This document shows positions 52,231-60,953 of a stretch of DNA of 64,000 bases, one piece after another. Source of the stretch: Amycolatopsis jiangsuensis (GTDB taxonomy: Bacteria; Actinomycetota; Actinomycetes; Mycobacteriales; Pseudonocardiaceae). Position numbers and translations under genes: made by a program. The notes beneath the pieces were generated by a model. The model searched no databases and was not told the DNA's origin. It worked only from the letters and a program-made list of their open reading frames with translations. Positions within the stretch are counted from its first letter, which is position 1. Each line of letters opens with the position of its first letter. Location: assembly GCF_014204865.1 (NCBI RefSeq), contig NZ_JACHMG010000001.1, positions 3,064,501 through 3,128,500 of the forward strand. The letters run 5' to 3'.

Positions 52231-53742
52231 TCATGCGGCCGTTCTTTCCCGGAAGTTGAGGGCGGCGGTTACTTGATCGCCGTCGGGGGTGGGGAGGCCG
52301 GCCAGGTCGGTCAGGGTCCAGGCGATGCGTAGACATCTGTCGGCGCCTCGGGCGGTCAGGAGGCCTCGGTCCAGCGCTCGGTCCAGAACTGCGGTTGTCG
52401 AGGCGGGTAAAGGGAAATCGCGGCGCAGGACGGGGCCCGGTACTTCCGAGTTGATGCGCCAGCCGTGGGGTTGCCAGCGGTGCCGGGCGCGATCGCGGGC
52501 CGCCAGGACTCGTTCGCGGACTATCGCGGAGGTTTCCGGGGTAATGGTGCGGTGGGCGGAGATCGCGGTGAGGGGGCGGAGGCGGACCCGGAGGTCGACC
52601 CGGTCCAGGAGGGGGCCGGACAACCGCGCCAGGTAACGGCGGCGAGCGGTGACCGAGCACGTGCAGTCGGCTTCTCTCGGCGGCGCACACGGGCACGGGT
52701 TCGTGGCCAAGACCAGCTGGAACCGCGCCGGGTAACGGACGACGCCTTTGGCCCGGGAGATGCGTACCTCGCCTTCTTCCAGGACGGTGCGGAGCGAATC
52801 AAGCTTCTGGCTGCCGTACTCGCATGCCTCGTCGAGGAACAGAACTCCGCGGTGGGCGCGGCTGATCGCGCCGGGCGCGGCCAAGCCAGTGCCGCCGCCG
52901 ATGAGGGCGGCAGTGGTGATCGAGTGGTGTGGGGCGACGAACGGCGGGACCGTCACCAGCGGCGACGACCTCGACAGCGATCCATCGACCGAATGGATTG
53001 CCGTGACCTGCAACGACTCCTCCGGCGACAGATCCGGCAGCAGTCCGGGAAGTCGTTGCGCGAGCAGAGTTTTCCCCACTCCGGGTGGGCCGGTGAGCAG
53101 CAGGTGGTGGCCGCCGGCGGCGGCGACTTCCACGGCCCAGCGGGCCTCCGGCTGGCCGACGACATCGGCGAGGTCGGGCGCCGGCTCGGCTGCGGGGACG
53201 GCCGGAGGCGGCGGCGCGACGAGCTCTCCCTCGTCTTTCAGCCAGGCGACCAGATCGGCGAGGCGGGAGGCGCCGGCGACCTCGAGCCCGTCGACGAGCG
53301 CGGCTTCGTACAGGGATTCGGCCGGGACGATGGCACGCTCGTGCCCGGCGGCGCGCGCGGCCAGCAGCCCGGGCAGGACGCCGCGGACCGGGCGGATCCG
53401 GCCGTCGAGCGCGAGTTCGCCGAGCAGAATGGTGTGGAACAGCTTCGTGGCGGGCACGGCCCCGGTGGCGGCGAGGACCGCGGCGGCGATGCCGAGGTCG
53501 TATCCCGAACCCATCTTCGGCAGATTGGCCGGGGACAGCGCGAGGGTGATCTTGCCGTCCGGCCACGGCTGACCGGAGTTGCGCACCGCGGAGCGCACGC
53601 GGTCCTTCGCCTCGCGCAGGCCGGCGTCCGGCAGGCCGACGAGGGTGACGCGGCTCAGGCCGCCACCGAGGTCGGCTTCGATCTCGACGACGCGGCCGTC
53701 GATGCCGACCAGGGCCACGGACCAGGATTTCGCGTGCGGCAT
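52231..53742 (-). CDS. comM: ComM/YifB family Mg-chelatase-like AAA+ ATPase
   Basis: A 503-residue AAA+ protein; in naturally transformable bacteria ComM is a hexameric helicase that extends branch migration. The N-terminal Lon-like ChlI domain starts SWSVALVGIDGRVVEIEADL. The Walker A is LLTGPPGVGKTLLAQRL, Walker B LFLDEACEYG, then the SRAKGVVRYPARFQLV region and the zinc-like Cys cluster NPCPCAPPREADCTC. The start ATG overlaps the yraN stop (ATGA). The C-terminal Mg_chelatase_C domain is present. The role here is inferred from the family. Confidence 0.93.
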   Translation of the reverse strand: MPHAKSWSVALVGIDGRVVEIEADLGGGLSRVTLVGLPDAGLREAKDRVRSAVRNSGQPWPDGKITLALSPANLPKMGSGYDLGIAAAVLAATGAVPATKLFHTILLGELALDGRIRPVRGVLPGLLAARAAGHERAIVPAESLYEAALVDGLEVAGASRLADLVAWLKDEGELVAPPPPAVPAAEPAPDLADVVGQPEARWAVEVAAAGGHHLLLTGPPGVGKTLLAQRLPGLLPDLSPEESLQVTAIHSVDGSLSRSSPLVTVPPFVAPHHSITTAALIGGGTGLAAPGAISRAHRGVLFLDEACEYGSQKLDSLRTVLEEGEVRISRAKGVVRYPARFQLVLATNPCPCAPPREADCTCSVTARRRYLARLSGPLLDRVDLRVRLRPLTAISAHRTITPETSAIVRERVLAARDRARHRWQPHGWRINSEVPGPVLRRDFPLPASTTAVLDRALDRGLLTARGADRCLRIAWTLTDLAGLPTPDGDQVTAALNFRERTAA

Positions 53743-54122
53743 CAGAACGCACCGGCCAGATGCCGCACGACCGGCTGCTCCCCGGCCCGGGCGTAGACCG
53801 TGACCACGTCGTACCGGGTGCGGCACCAGCCGACGCGGTGTTCTCGCAGCCAGCGCATGGCCGCGCGGTGCACGCGGGCGATCTTTTCCGGCGTGACGGT
53901 CTCGCCGGGTGCTCCGTAGGCATCCCCGGAGCGGGTCTTCACCTCGCAGAACACGACCCGGTCCTGGTCGGCGAGGACGAGATCGAGTTCGCCCTCCCGG
54001 CAACGCCAGTTGCGGCTGAGCAGGACCATCCCGGCCTCCTGCAGGTGCCGGAGTGCCAGGTTCTCCCCCCAGCGCCCGAACACCCGGCACCAGAGCGCGC
54101 CGGGGTGCGGCTCGTCGTTCAT
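53742..54122 (-). CDS. UPF0102/YraN-like nuclease-fold protein
   Basis: A 126-residue protein of the UPF0102 family with a restriction-endonuclease-like fold. Catalytic-type residues are seen in ENLALRHLQEAGMVLLSRNW, GELDLVLADQDRVVFCEVKTRSG (E-D..ExK) and RTRYDVVTVY. Function is not certain; relatives in E. coli (YraN) are linked to recombination or Holliday-junction processing. The start is ATG 54122, and translation is coupled to comM by the four-base overlap. The order yraN-comM-dprA is conserved in actinobacteria. Confidence 0.88.
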   Translation of the reverse strand: MNDEPHPGALWCRVFGRWGENLALRHLQEAGMVLLSRNWRCREGELDLVLADQDRVVFCEVKTRSGDAYGAPGETVTPEKIARVHRAAMRWLREHRVGWCRTRYDVVTVYARAGEQPVVRHLAGAF

Positions 54123-54450
54123 CTGTCCCCCTCGACCGGTGGAGCACCTGTGATCACGGTGCGTGTTCCATCCACCATCGCAGCGTCACCGACCGCGATG
54201 CCAGCCCTTCCGGGCTCACCTGTGGACAACTGGGGGGTTGTGGATCAACCCGGGCAACGCAGGCGGAATCGGCAGGGACTGTCGGAGCGAAGTGCTTCCC
54301 CGGCGAAGCTCACCCGGCGAAGCCCCTCTGGCGGCGAAAACGGGGTCGCGACACCACCGGCCGGGTACAGCGACGACAAGCCGGCGAGAAACGTCAAAGG
54401 CCACGCGCGACCGGAGAAACGGTGCGCGTGGCCTCGACAGATGGAGTGGG
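54123..54450. other. Intergenic region with DnaA-box repeat
   Basis: The 328 bases between DUF2469 and yraN contain no recognised gene. They carry a perfect DnaA box (TGTGGACAA, 54221-54229) and a near box at 54240-54248 (TGTGGATCA). The first lies in a 21-base stretch (54210-54230) identical to 45836-45856. Promoters of the yraN-comM operon presumably lie here. Confidence 0.4.
54210..54230. repeat. 21-base repeat with a perfect DnaA box (second copy)
   Basis: The sequence from CCGGGCTCACC to TGTGGACAAC at 54210-54230 is identical to 45836-45856. The repeat is in the same orientation and both copies lie in intergenic DNA. Its core TGTGGACAA is a perfect DnaA box. Confidence 0.55.
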
Positions 54451-54774
54451 TCAGCCCGAGAACGGGCCGTCCTCCGGGAGCCGGAGGTCGGGCTTGTCCA
54501 GCTCTTCGACGTTGACGTCCTTGAACGTGATGACCCGGACGTGCTTGACGAAGCGGGCCGGCCGGTACATGTCCCACACCCAGGCGTCGGACATCCGGAC
54601 TTCGAAGTAGACCTCGCCGCCGCCGTCGCGGACCTGCACGTCTACTGCGTTGGCCAGGTAGAACCGCCGCTCGGTCTCCACCACGTACGAGAACTGGCCG
54701 ACGATGTCGCGGTACTCGCGGTACAGCGAGAGCTCCATCTCGGTCTCGTACTTCTCGAGATCCTCTGCGCTCAT
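54451..54774 (-). CDS. DUF2469 family protein
   Basis: A 107-residue protein, very like the mycobacterial Rv2901c family: MSAEDLEKYETEMELSLYRE, then FSYVVETERRFYLANAV, then VYFEVRMSDAWVWDMYRPAR and FKDVNVEELDKPDL. The family is conserved across Actinobacteria between lepB/rnhB and yraN but its role is unknown. The start is ATG 54774, overlapping the rnhB stop by four bases, so expression is coupled to rnhB. Confidence 0.92.
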   Translation of the reverse strand: MSAEDLEKYETEMELSLYREYRDIVGQFSYVVETERRFYLANAVDVQVRDGGGEVYFEVRMSDAWVWDMYRPARFVKHVRVITFKDVNVEELDKPDLRLPEDGPFSG

Positions 54775-55616
54775 GTGATCCGCGCCCCTCCTCGCGTTCG
54801 TCCTGCTCCGGCGGCGGAGCGTTCATTCTTACCCACCGAGCGGCCCGTGGCACGGACCGGCCCGCCCGGTTTTTCCAGGGAGTTCTCCAAAGCAGCGTAG
54901 GTCAGCACGACCGGATGCGGCGGAGTGAGCCCGTGTGCGGCGGCCACGGTGGCCACATTCGTGTAGGACCAGCGGTGCGCCGGGCTCGGGCCGTGCTCGC
55001 GCAGGGCGGCGAGGTGGTCGGAAGTGCTGTAGCCCTTGTGCACATCGAACCCGTAGTGCGGCAGCTCCCCGTGCAGGCCCGTCATGAAACGGTCCCGGGT
55101 CACCTTCGCCAGCACCGACGCCGCCGCGATGGCCGCCACGCTGCGGTCTCCCTTGATCACCGCGGCGTTCGGGGCCGGAATTCCGGGCACGGGGAACCCG
55201 TCGGTGAGCACGTACCCCGGATGCGAGCGCAACGCCGCCACCGCGCGTCGCATCCCCTCCAGATTCATCACCCGAATGCCGAGCAGATCGACCTGCTCGG
55301 TGGGAATCACGACGATGGCGTAGTCGAGTGCACGCTGCAGCACGCGGTCGTAGACCCGGTCGCGGGCCTTCGCGGTGAGCATCTTCGAATCGGTCAACTC
55401 GGGCAGCCGCACGCCGTCTCCCGGGCGCAGCACGCAGGAGGCCACCACCAGCGGACCGGCGCACGCCCCTGCCCCGGCCTCGTCCACCCCGGCCACCGGG
55501 CCCAGGCCACGCCGCTCCAGGGCACCCTGCAGACCCCAGAACAGCTCGCCACGCACCACGGCACGCGGCGGGCGCGGTGGCTCGGCCGGGATCCGGGGAA
55601 CGGGAACGATGCTCAC
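54771..55616 (-). CDS. rnhB: Ribonuclease HII
   Basis: Removes ribonucleotides from DNA and RNA in RNA-DNA hybrids. The 281-residue product has the metal-binding motif GVDEAGAGACAGPLVVAS, the DSK motif (LPELTDSKMLTAKARDRVYD) and DRSVAAIAAASVLAKVTRD, and the HKGYST region. The first motif normally reads DEAGRG; here Arg is Ala49. That Arg contacts the ribonucleotide junction in known enzymes, so activity or specificity may be altered. The start is GTG 55616, since upstream in-frame codons show no similarity. The C-terminus of about 60 residues is variable. Confidence 0.9.
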   Translation of the reverse strand: MSIVPVPRIPAEPPRPPRAVVRGELFWGLQGALERRGLGPVAGVDEAGAGACAGPLVVASCVLRPGDGVRLPELTDSKMLTAKARDRVYDRVLQRALDYAIVVIPTEQVDLLGIRVMNLEGMRRAVAALRSHPGYVLTDGFPVPGIPAPNAAVIKGDRSVAAIAAASVLAKVTRDRFMTGLHGELPHYGFDVHKGYSTSDHLAALREHGPSPAHRWSYTNVATVAAAHGLTPPHPVVLTYAALENSLEKPGGPVRATGRSVGKNERSAAGAGRTRGGARIT

Positions 55617-55643
55617 CCTGCTGCCTTCTCGGACGGGGTGCAC

Positions 55644-56570
55644 TTACCGTCTCCGGCCGGCCGCCCTGCGGAGGCCGGACTTCAGTCGCCGTCCCAGGTA
55701 GAGCGTGGGCACGGCCGCGGCGAAGCCCGCGCCGAGCGGGAGGCCCTGCTGCCACGCCGGGGCTCCGAGCGCCACCGGCTGGGCGTTCTCCTGCGGATTG
55801 GGGGCCGAGATGACGTTCCAGCGGCTCGGCGGCAGCACGATCAGCCGTGCCTTGCCGATGACGTCGTCGACCGGCACCGCACCGTTGGCCCCGCCGCCGC
55901 CCTGGTAACGCGAGTCGGACGAGTTGTTGCGGTTGTCGCCCATCACCCAGAGCGCGCCCTGCGGAACCTTCACCGGGGCGAAGGTTTCCTGCCGCTGGTG
56001 CCCCTCGTCTTCCCAGTGGATGTAGGGCTCGTCGAGTGCCTTGCCGTCGACGATCACGCGGTTCTGCGGATCACAGCACTGCACTGTCTGCCCGCCGGTC
56101 GCGATCACCCGCTTGACGAAGTCGCGCTCGTCCGGCGGGGCGAACCCGACCAGCGAGCCGAGGCCACGCAGCGCGCGGACGACGACGTTGCTCGACTCCT
56201 GCGGCGCGATCTCGTTCTCGGTCCATGCGGGCGGGCCCTTGAACACGACCACGTCACCCGGGGAGGGATCGGTGAAGTCGTAGGTGACCCGGTCGACCAG
56301 GATCCGGTCGCCCGTGCAGGTCGGACAGCCGTGCAGCGTGCTCTCCATGGACCCCGAGGGGATCATGTAGACCTTCGCGAGGAACGCCTGGATCAGGATC
56401 GTGAGCACCAGGGCGATCGCGATCAGGATCGGCAGTTCCTTCCAGAACGACCGCTTCTTCTGGGACTTGCTCCGCCGATGCGACCCCCCGCGCCCGGCAG
56501 AGGATTCGTGCTCCTCGTCCGGGCGATCGGGGTCGTCGTCAGCGGTGTTCCGGGACACGGGTTCGACCAC
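55644..56570 (-). CDS. lepB: Signal peptidase I
   Basis: A 308-residue membrane-bound serine protease that removes signal peptides. A disordered N-terminus (about 40 residues) and one transmembrane segment (LPILIAIALVLTILIQAFL, near 46-64) precede the catalytic Ser74 in PSGSMESTL. The Lys lies in DFVKRVIA (about 151-158) and the final box in WVMGDNRNNSSDSR. A long linker with Cys pairs is typical of actinobacteria. The C-terminal helix region LGRRLKSGLRRAAGRRR is basic. The start is GTG 56570; GTG 56558 is also possible. It lies upstream of rnhB in the usual order. Confidence 0.95.
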   Translation of the reverse strand: MVEPVSRNTADDDPDRPDEEHESSAGRGGSHRRSKSQKKRSFWKELPILIAIALVLTILIQAFLAKVYMIPSGSMESTLHGCPTCTGDRILVDRVTYDFTDPSPGDVVVFKGPPAWTENEIAPQESSNVVVRALRGLGSLVGFAPPDERDFVKRVIATGGQTVQCCDPQNRVIVDGKALDEPYIHWEDEGHQRQETFAPVKVPQGALWVMGDNRNNSSDSRYQGGGGANGAVPVDDVIGKARLIVLPPSRWNVISAPNPQENAQPVALGAPAWQQGLPLGAGFAAAVPTLYLGRRLKSGLRRAAGRRR

Positions 56571-56601
56571 GTCGCCAGGCTACCGGTAACCGCACCGGCA
56601 C

Positions 56602-56970
56602 TCAGCGCGCAGAGGTGGTCTCGCGGTTTTCGCGGCGCTCCTTGATCTTGGCCTTCTTGCCGCGCAGCTCACGCAGGTAGTACAGCTTCGCCCGGCGCAC
56701 GTCACCGCGCTTGAAGACCTCGACCTGGGCGAGGTTCGGCGAGTGCACCGGGAAGGTGCGCTCGACGCCGACGCCGAAGGAGATCTTGCGGACGGTGAAG
56801 GTCTCCCGGATGCCGCCGCCCTGACGGCGGATCACGACGCCCTGGAAGACCTGGTTGCGCTCGCGGTTGCCCTCGATGACGCGGACGTGGACCTTGAGCG
56901 TGTCGCCCGGGCGGAAGTCCGGAATGTCGGAACGCAGTGACTGCGCGTCCAGCGCGTCCAGGGTGTTCAT
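56602..56970 (-). CDS. rplS: 50S ribosomal protein L19
   Basis: A 122-residue L19 with the full family pattern: [20 protein letters not shown], then [20 protein letters not shown] and the C-terminal [19 protein letters not shown]. It sits at the subunit interface next to L14. The length is typical. Its promoter probably lies in the 57126-57131 region, with a leader of about 150 bases. Confidence 0.97.
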   Translation of the reverse strand: MNTLDALDAQSLRSDIPDFRPGDTLKVHVRVIEGNRERNQVFQGVVIRRQGGGIRETFTVRKISFGVGVERTFPVHSPNLAQVEVFKRGDVRRAKLYYLRELRGKKAKIKERRENRETTSAR

Positions 56971-57125
56971 CGGTGGTCCGTCCTCGTATTCGTGTGGCTT
57001 ACGTACAGCTTGAGCGCGCAGTGAACTCGACTGCGACTAGCCCGGGGCTGATGGCATTCACAATCAGCGTCGCGGTTACCGGCCCTTGGCAGGTGCCGAC
57101 GGTCGCGCGTCACGCCAACCGAACC

Positions 57126-57131
57126 ATTATG
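57126..57131 (-). promoter_or_regulatory. Probable -10 element of rplS
   Basis: CATAAT on the minus strand, about 155 bases before the rplS start, is the best -10 in the gap. No strong -35 is visible. Confidence 0.35.
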
Positions 57132-57136
57132 GCATT

Positions 57137-57150
57137 GGTGGCTCGCCACC
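57137..57150 (-). terminator. Hairpin after trmD
   Basis: GGTGG-CTCG-CCACC is a short perfect stem (extendable to GGTGGC/GCCACC) 14 bases downstream of the trmD stop. It may end the rpsP-trmD transcript before rplS. Confidence 0.45.
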
Positions 57151-57163
57151 GAACGCAGGGGGT

Positions 57164-57910
57164 CTAGCCGGGATCTTCGCCGAGCCGGCCGAGTACCTCG
57201 TGGTCCCGCTTGTCCAGGCTGCCTTCGGGCAGCCGGGCGAGCAGATCCGGACGGCGGCCGGCGGTGCGCACGAGCGCCTGGTCCCGGCGCCAGCGCTCGA
57301 TCAGCGCGTGGTTGCCCGAGCGCAGCACCTCCGGTACCGCCAGCTCGCGCCACACCTCCGGACGGGTGTAGCTGGGTCCTTCGAGCAGTCCGTCGGAGAA
57401 CGAGTCCTCGGCCGCCGAGCGCGCGTTGCCGAGGACCCCGGGCAACAGCCGGACCACGGCCTCGACCATGACCAGCACCGCGGCCTCGCCGCCGACCAGC
57501 ACGTAGTCGCCGATGGACACCTCGTCGACCGGCATCCGGCTCGCCGCGTCGTCCACCACTCGCTGGTCGATACCCTCGTACCGGCCACACGCGAACACCA
57601 GGTGCGGCTCGGCCGCGTACTGGTGCGCGAGGTCCTGGGTGAACGGCCGCCCGGCCGGCGTCGGCACCACGAGCCGGGTTTCCGGACGGCAGACGTCGTC
57701 CAGCGCCGGACCCCAGATCTCCGGCTTCATCACCATGCCGGGGCCGCCGCCGTACGGCGCGTCGTCGACCGCTCGGTGCACGTCGTGCGTCCAGTCGCGC
57801 AGGTCGTGCACGCCGACCTCGACGAGACCGCGGTCGATCGCCCGGCCCAGCAGCGCGGCACGCAGCGGGTCGAGGTATTCGGGGAAGATCGTGACGACGT
57901 CGATGCGCAC
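57164..57910 (-). CDS. trmD: tRNA (guanine37-N1)-methyltransferase
   Basis: A 248-residue SPOUT-fold enzyme that methylates G37 of tRNAs reading CNN and related codons to prevent +1 frameshifts. Motifs: [21 protein letters not shown], then [34 protein letters not shown] and [20 protein letters not shown], forming the trefoil knot. The start is GTG 57910, only two bases after the stop of the secreted-protein gene. Normally rimM lies directly upstream. Confidence 0.97.
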   Translation of the reverse strand: MRIDVVTIFPEYLDPLRAALLGRAIDRGLVEVGVHDLRDWTHDVHRAVDDAPYGGGPGMVMKPEIWGPALDDVCRPETRLVVPTPAGRPFTQDLAHQYAAEPHLVFACGRYEGIDQRVVDDAASRMPVDEVSIGDYVLVGGEAAVLVMVEAVVRLLPGVLGNARSAAEDSFSDGLLEGPSYTRPEVWRELAVPEVLRSGNHALIERWRRDQALVRTAGRRPDLLARLPEGSLDKRDHEVLGRLGEDPG

Positions 57911-57912
57911 GG

Positions 57913-58632
57913 CTACCAGTTCCAGTACTCGGTGGCTTCCGCGTGCCACGGCGAGGGCACCTGCTGGTCGATCGAGAACGCCATGCCCAGGCCTTGGGCG
58001 ATCCGGATGTCCCGGCGCAACGTCTCGTGCAGCGGCGAGCCGGCCGGCGAATCCTTGTCCTCCGACCACGATTCGCTCTGCGTGATGCAGGTGCGCTCAC
58101 CGAACCGGGCCGAGCTGCACGGCGCCGGCGCACCCCAGGTCTGCGCGTGCCGGAAGCGGAACGTCTTGCCGCTGCTCTGCTCGGTGACGGTGCCCTCGGC
58201 GACGAGGCGGTAGTCCTGCGCCGGCACGGTCCACTGCACGTAGTGCTGGCGTCCGCCGTCCGACGGGATCGGGGTGCACTCGTCTCCGTGGCACAGTGAT
58301 TCGCTGGTCACTCGCTGGGTGTAGTACGTGCCGTTGCCTTCCCAGCCGTCCAGCAGCACCCAGTCGCCCTCGTGCACGAAGTGCTCCGCATCACCCGGCG
58401 GCCACGATTGCAGGTCGCCCCACGAGATGTGGGACTCGGTGGCCGACTGCGGGTTCCACGCCCATTGGAAGGCCGCTTCGCCGGGCGGCGCGTACTGGCC
58501 CGCGGTGCGGCCGAACATCATCGAGAAGTCGCCGTAGACCGGCGCGGCGGCAACTGCCGGCGTGATCAGGCCGGCAGTGGCGAGAGCGGCGGAAAACAGC
58601 ACCACGGCGGTACGCACTGCGCGGCTCTTCAC
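57913..58632 (-). CDS. Secreted hypothetical protein inserted between rimM and trmD
   Basis: A 239-residue exported protein with a signal peptide ([20 protein letters not shown] then ITPAVAAAP). The mature part is aromatic-rich ([20 protein letters not shown]) with four Cys in CHGDEC and [11 protein letters not shown], which can form two disulfides. It ends EATEYWNW. No family is recognised. Its GTG overlaps the rimM stop (GTGA), and its own stop is two bases before trmD. It is thus fully coupled to the translation operon and likely not a recent random insertion. Confidence 0.8.
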   Translation of the reverse strand: MKSRAVRTAVVLFSAALATAGLITPAVAAAPVYGDFSMMFGRTAGQYAPPGEAAFQWAWNPQSATESHISWGDLQSWPPGDAEHFVHEGDWVLLDGWEGNGTYYTQRVTSESLCHGDECTPIPSDGGRQHYVQWTVPAQDYRLVAEGTVTEQSSGKTFRFRHAQTWGAPAPCSSARFGERTCITQSESWSEDKDSPAGSPLHETLRRDIRIAQGLGMAFSIDQQVPSPWHAEATEYWNW

Positions 58633-59138
58633 TCCAGCAGACCTTCCGGTGGGTCGATGACCACGCGCCCGCCGGCGATGTCCACCGTCGGCACGATCGC
58701 CAGCACGAACGGCACGAGCACCTCGCGGCCCTCGGCGTCGAGTGCGAGCAGCTCCCCTGCCGGGGAGTGCACGACCTCGGCGACGGTGCCCACGACCGTG
58801 CCGTCGGCCAGCTCGGCGCGCAGCCCGGCCAGCTCGTGGTCGTAGAACTCCTCGGGATCACCGGTGGGCGGCAGCGCATCGGTGTCCACGGTGAGCAGGG
58901 CACCGCGCAGCGTCTCGGCGACGTCGCGGGTGAGCACCTGCTCGAAACGCACCAGCAGCCGCCCGCTGTGTTCGCGGGCGGCTGCAATGGTGAGGTCCCT
59001 CTCGCTGCCGTCTCGCAGCTTCGTCGTGACGACCGCGCCGAGCGCGAACCGCTCCTGCGGCGCATCGGTGCGCACGTCCACCGCGAGCTCGCCGCGGATG
59101 CCGTGCGCTTTCGCGATGCGGCCGACTACGACGTCCAT
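58629..59138 (-). CDS. rimM: 16S rRNA-processing protein RimM
   Basis: A 169-residue ribosome maturation factor that binds S19 and helps assemble the 30S head. The N-terminal beta-barrel has VVGRIAKAHGIRGELAVDV, the linker EFYDHELAGLRAEL starts the PRC-barrel-like half, and the end has LVPFVLAIVPTVDIAGGRVV. The start is ATG 59138; the frame is open to 59213. It sits downstream of the KH protein and overlaps the next gene by four bases. Confidence 0.95.
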   Translation of the reverse strand: MDVVVGRIAKAHGIRGELAVDVRTDAPQERFALGAVVTTKLRDGSERDLTIAAAREHSGRLLVRFEQVLTRDVAETLRGALLTVDTDALPPTGDPEEFYDHELAGLRAELADGTVVGTVAEVVHSPAGELLALDAEGREVLVPFVLAIVPTVDIAGGRVVIDPPEGLLE

Positions 59139-59169
59139 CCTGACCGTCCGAATCCTGGGTGCGGCCGGG

Positions 59170-59409
59170 TCAGCGGTCGGTGTCGACGACGTCCACGCGG
59201 ACGCCGCGGCCACCGATGCCGCCCATCACGGTGCGCAGGGCGGTCGCGGTGCGTCCGCCCCGGCCGATCACCTTGCCGAGGTCGTCCGGGTGCACGTGCA
59301 CCTCGAGCGTGCGGCCACGGCGCGTGGTCAGCAGCTCGACCCGGACCTCGTCCGGGTTGTCGACGATCCCGCGCACCAGGTGCTCGAGGGAGTCGGCGAG
59401 GAAGCTCAC
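59170..59409 (-). CDS. khpA: KH-domain RNA-binding protein (KhpA-like)
   Basis: A 79-residue single KH domain protein, [20 protein letters not shown] followed by the GxxG loop in [16 protein letters not shown]. Family members bind rRNA or small RNAs and pair with KhpB. The start is GTG 59409 and overlaps the rpsP stop (GTGA). The small size matches Rv2908c. Confidence 0.93.
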   Translation of the reverse strand: MSFLADSLEHLVRGIVDNPDEVRVELLTTRRGRTLEVHVHPDDLGKVIGRGGRTATALRTVMGGIGGRGVRVDVVDTDR

Positions 59410-59855
59410 TCCGACTTCTCGCCCTCGCCGGCCTCGGCCTTCTCAGCAGCCTTGTCGTCGGCCTTCTTCGGGGCCTTCTTCTTCGGCGTGGTGGCCTCGG
59501 CGGCAGGCTCCTCGCCCGCCGCGGCCAGCGCCGCGTTGAACAGGTCCTGCTTGGACGGCTTCGGCTCGGCGACCTTCAGGGTGCCCTCGGCGCCCGGCAG
59601 GCCCTTGAACTTCTGCCAGTCGCCGGTGACCTCGAGGATGCGCTGCACCGGCTCGGTCGGCTGCGCGCCGACACCCAGCCAGTACTGCGCGCGGTCGGTG
59701 TCGACCTCGATGAGGCTCGGCTCTTCCTTCGGGTGGTACTTGCCGATGGTCTCGATGGCCTTGCCGTCCCGGCGGGTGCGCGCGTCGGCGACGATGATGC
59801 GGTAGTACGGCGCACGGATCTTGCCGAGGCGCTGCAGCTTGATCTTGACGGCCAC
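59406..59855 (-). CDS. rpsP: 30S ribosomal protein S16
   Basis: A 149-residue S16, [20 protein letters not shown] to [17 protein letters not shown], plus a C-terminal Lys/Ala/Glu-rich extension ([17 protein letters not shown]) seen in actinobacteria. The first gene of the rpsP-khpA-rimM-orf-trmD operon. A possible -10 (CAGAAT on the minus strand, 59995-59990) lies about 135 bases upstream. Confidence 0.97.
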   Translation of the reverse strand: MAVKIKLQRLGKIRAPYYRIIVADARTRRDGKAIETIGKYHPKEEPSLIEVDTDRAQYWLGVGAQPTEPVQRILEVTGDWQKFKGLPGAEGTLKVAEPKPSKQDLFNAALAAAGEEPAAEATTPKKKAPKKADDKAAEKAEAGEGEKSE

Positions 59856-60068
59856 GGGTGTGGGTACTCCTCAGTGCTCTCTGGTGCGGTGCGGGCGCAC
59901 GCGGAACCCCGTGGGGACAGAGTCGCGGGCACCCGGAGGTCAGGAGCTTCCACGCGGTGAGAGGGTCCGGCGGAAGCGGGCAAGCAAACATTCTGCCAGA
60001 CGGCGCGGACGGACTCGCGCAGACCCCGGCGGCGCGGAGATCCGAGCCGGATCCGAATCGGTTCCAAG

Positions 60069-60866
60069 TCAGATCGAGGTGACCCCGAGCGCGCCGAGCA
60101 GGATCGCCACCGCGGGCAGGAAGTTGTTCACCGAGTGTGCCACGACGCTGCTCGCGAGCCGTCCGGTGGCGAGCCGGGCCAGTCCGATCGGGATCGCGAT
60201 GACCAGCAGCAGCGTGGTACGCAACGGTTCCAGGTGGCTGGCCGCGAACACCGCGGTGGACAGCAGGAGGGCGGCGATGCGGCACATGCGCTCGCTGCGC
60301 CACTTCAGCCGTTCGACCGCACCCCAGAGCAGCCCGCGGTAGATGATCTCCTCGCAGACCGGCCCGATCAGCCAGAGGTAGGCGAACATCACCGCGGCCG
60401 CGGGAACGGACATCTTGCGGTCGTCCACCAGCGCGCTGATCGCCGAGGTGGCGTCCGCCGAGCCGACGATCTCGGTCCACACGTAGGCGCCCAGCGCGGC
60501 GACCACCAGTCCGACCAGCCCGAACTTGAGCCCCACCTTCACGTCCGCCCAGCACCAGCGCATCCGCAGGTCGAGGACCGGGCCGTTGCCGCGCAGCACG
60601 GTGACCAGCAGCGCGACGCCGGCCGCGATCATGGTGGGCAGCATGGTGCCGAGCAGGACCGAACTGATCGGCAGCGGCTGTCCGGGGCCCGGTTCGCCGA
60701 CGAGCACGCTGACGAACGCGGCCGAGGCCAGCAGCACCACCTCGACCAGCAGGAACGCCCCGAAACCCCAGCGGTGCGCGGGAAATTCGGCGAAGTCGGG
60801 CACCGAGTCCTCTCCCACGATCGGCGTGCCGCCCGGGAAGGGCTCCCGGTGCTGGGAAGTCGTCAC
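60069..60866 (-). CDS. CPBP-family intramembrane metalloprotease
   Basis: A 265-residue membrane protein with about eight hydrophobic segments. The glutamate pair in GPVCEEIIYRGLLWGA (EExxxR type) and the His in FAASHLEP and VVAHSVNNF are the CPBP catalytic residues. Family members process prenylated or bacteriocin peptides or act as membrane chaperones. The start is ATG 60866. Directly downstream in the genome lies the rpsP operon; upstream is a second, less similar CPBP gene. Confidence 0.88.
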   Translation of the reverse strand: MTTSQHREPFPGGTPIVGEDSVPDFAEFPAHRWGFGAFLLVEVVLLASAAFVSVLVGEPGPGQPLPISSVLLGTMLPTMIAAGVALLVTVLRGNGPVLDLRMRWCWADVKVGLKFGLVGLVVAALGAYVWTEIVGSADATSAISALVDDRKMSVPAAAVMFAYLWLIGPVCEEIIYRGLLWGAVERLKWRSERMCRIAALLLSTAVFAASHLEPLRTTLLLVIAIPIGLARLATGRLASSVVAHSVNNFLPAVAILLGALGVTSI

Positions 60867-60953
60867 GCCGGTCCTCCGGTGGTCGCGCGGATCACCGGTC
60901 GAGCCTAACCGGCCGGACGGCTTCGCACAGTACTCGAATGATCACGTGGATGA

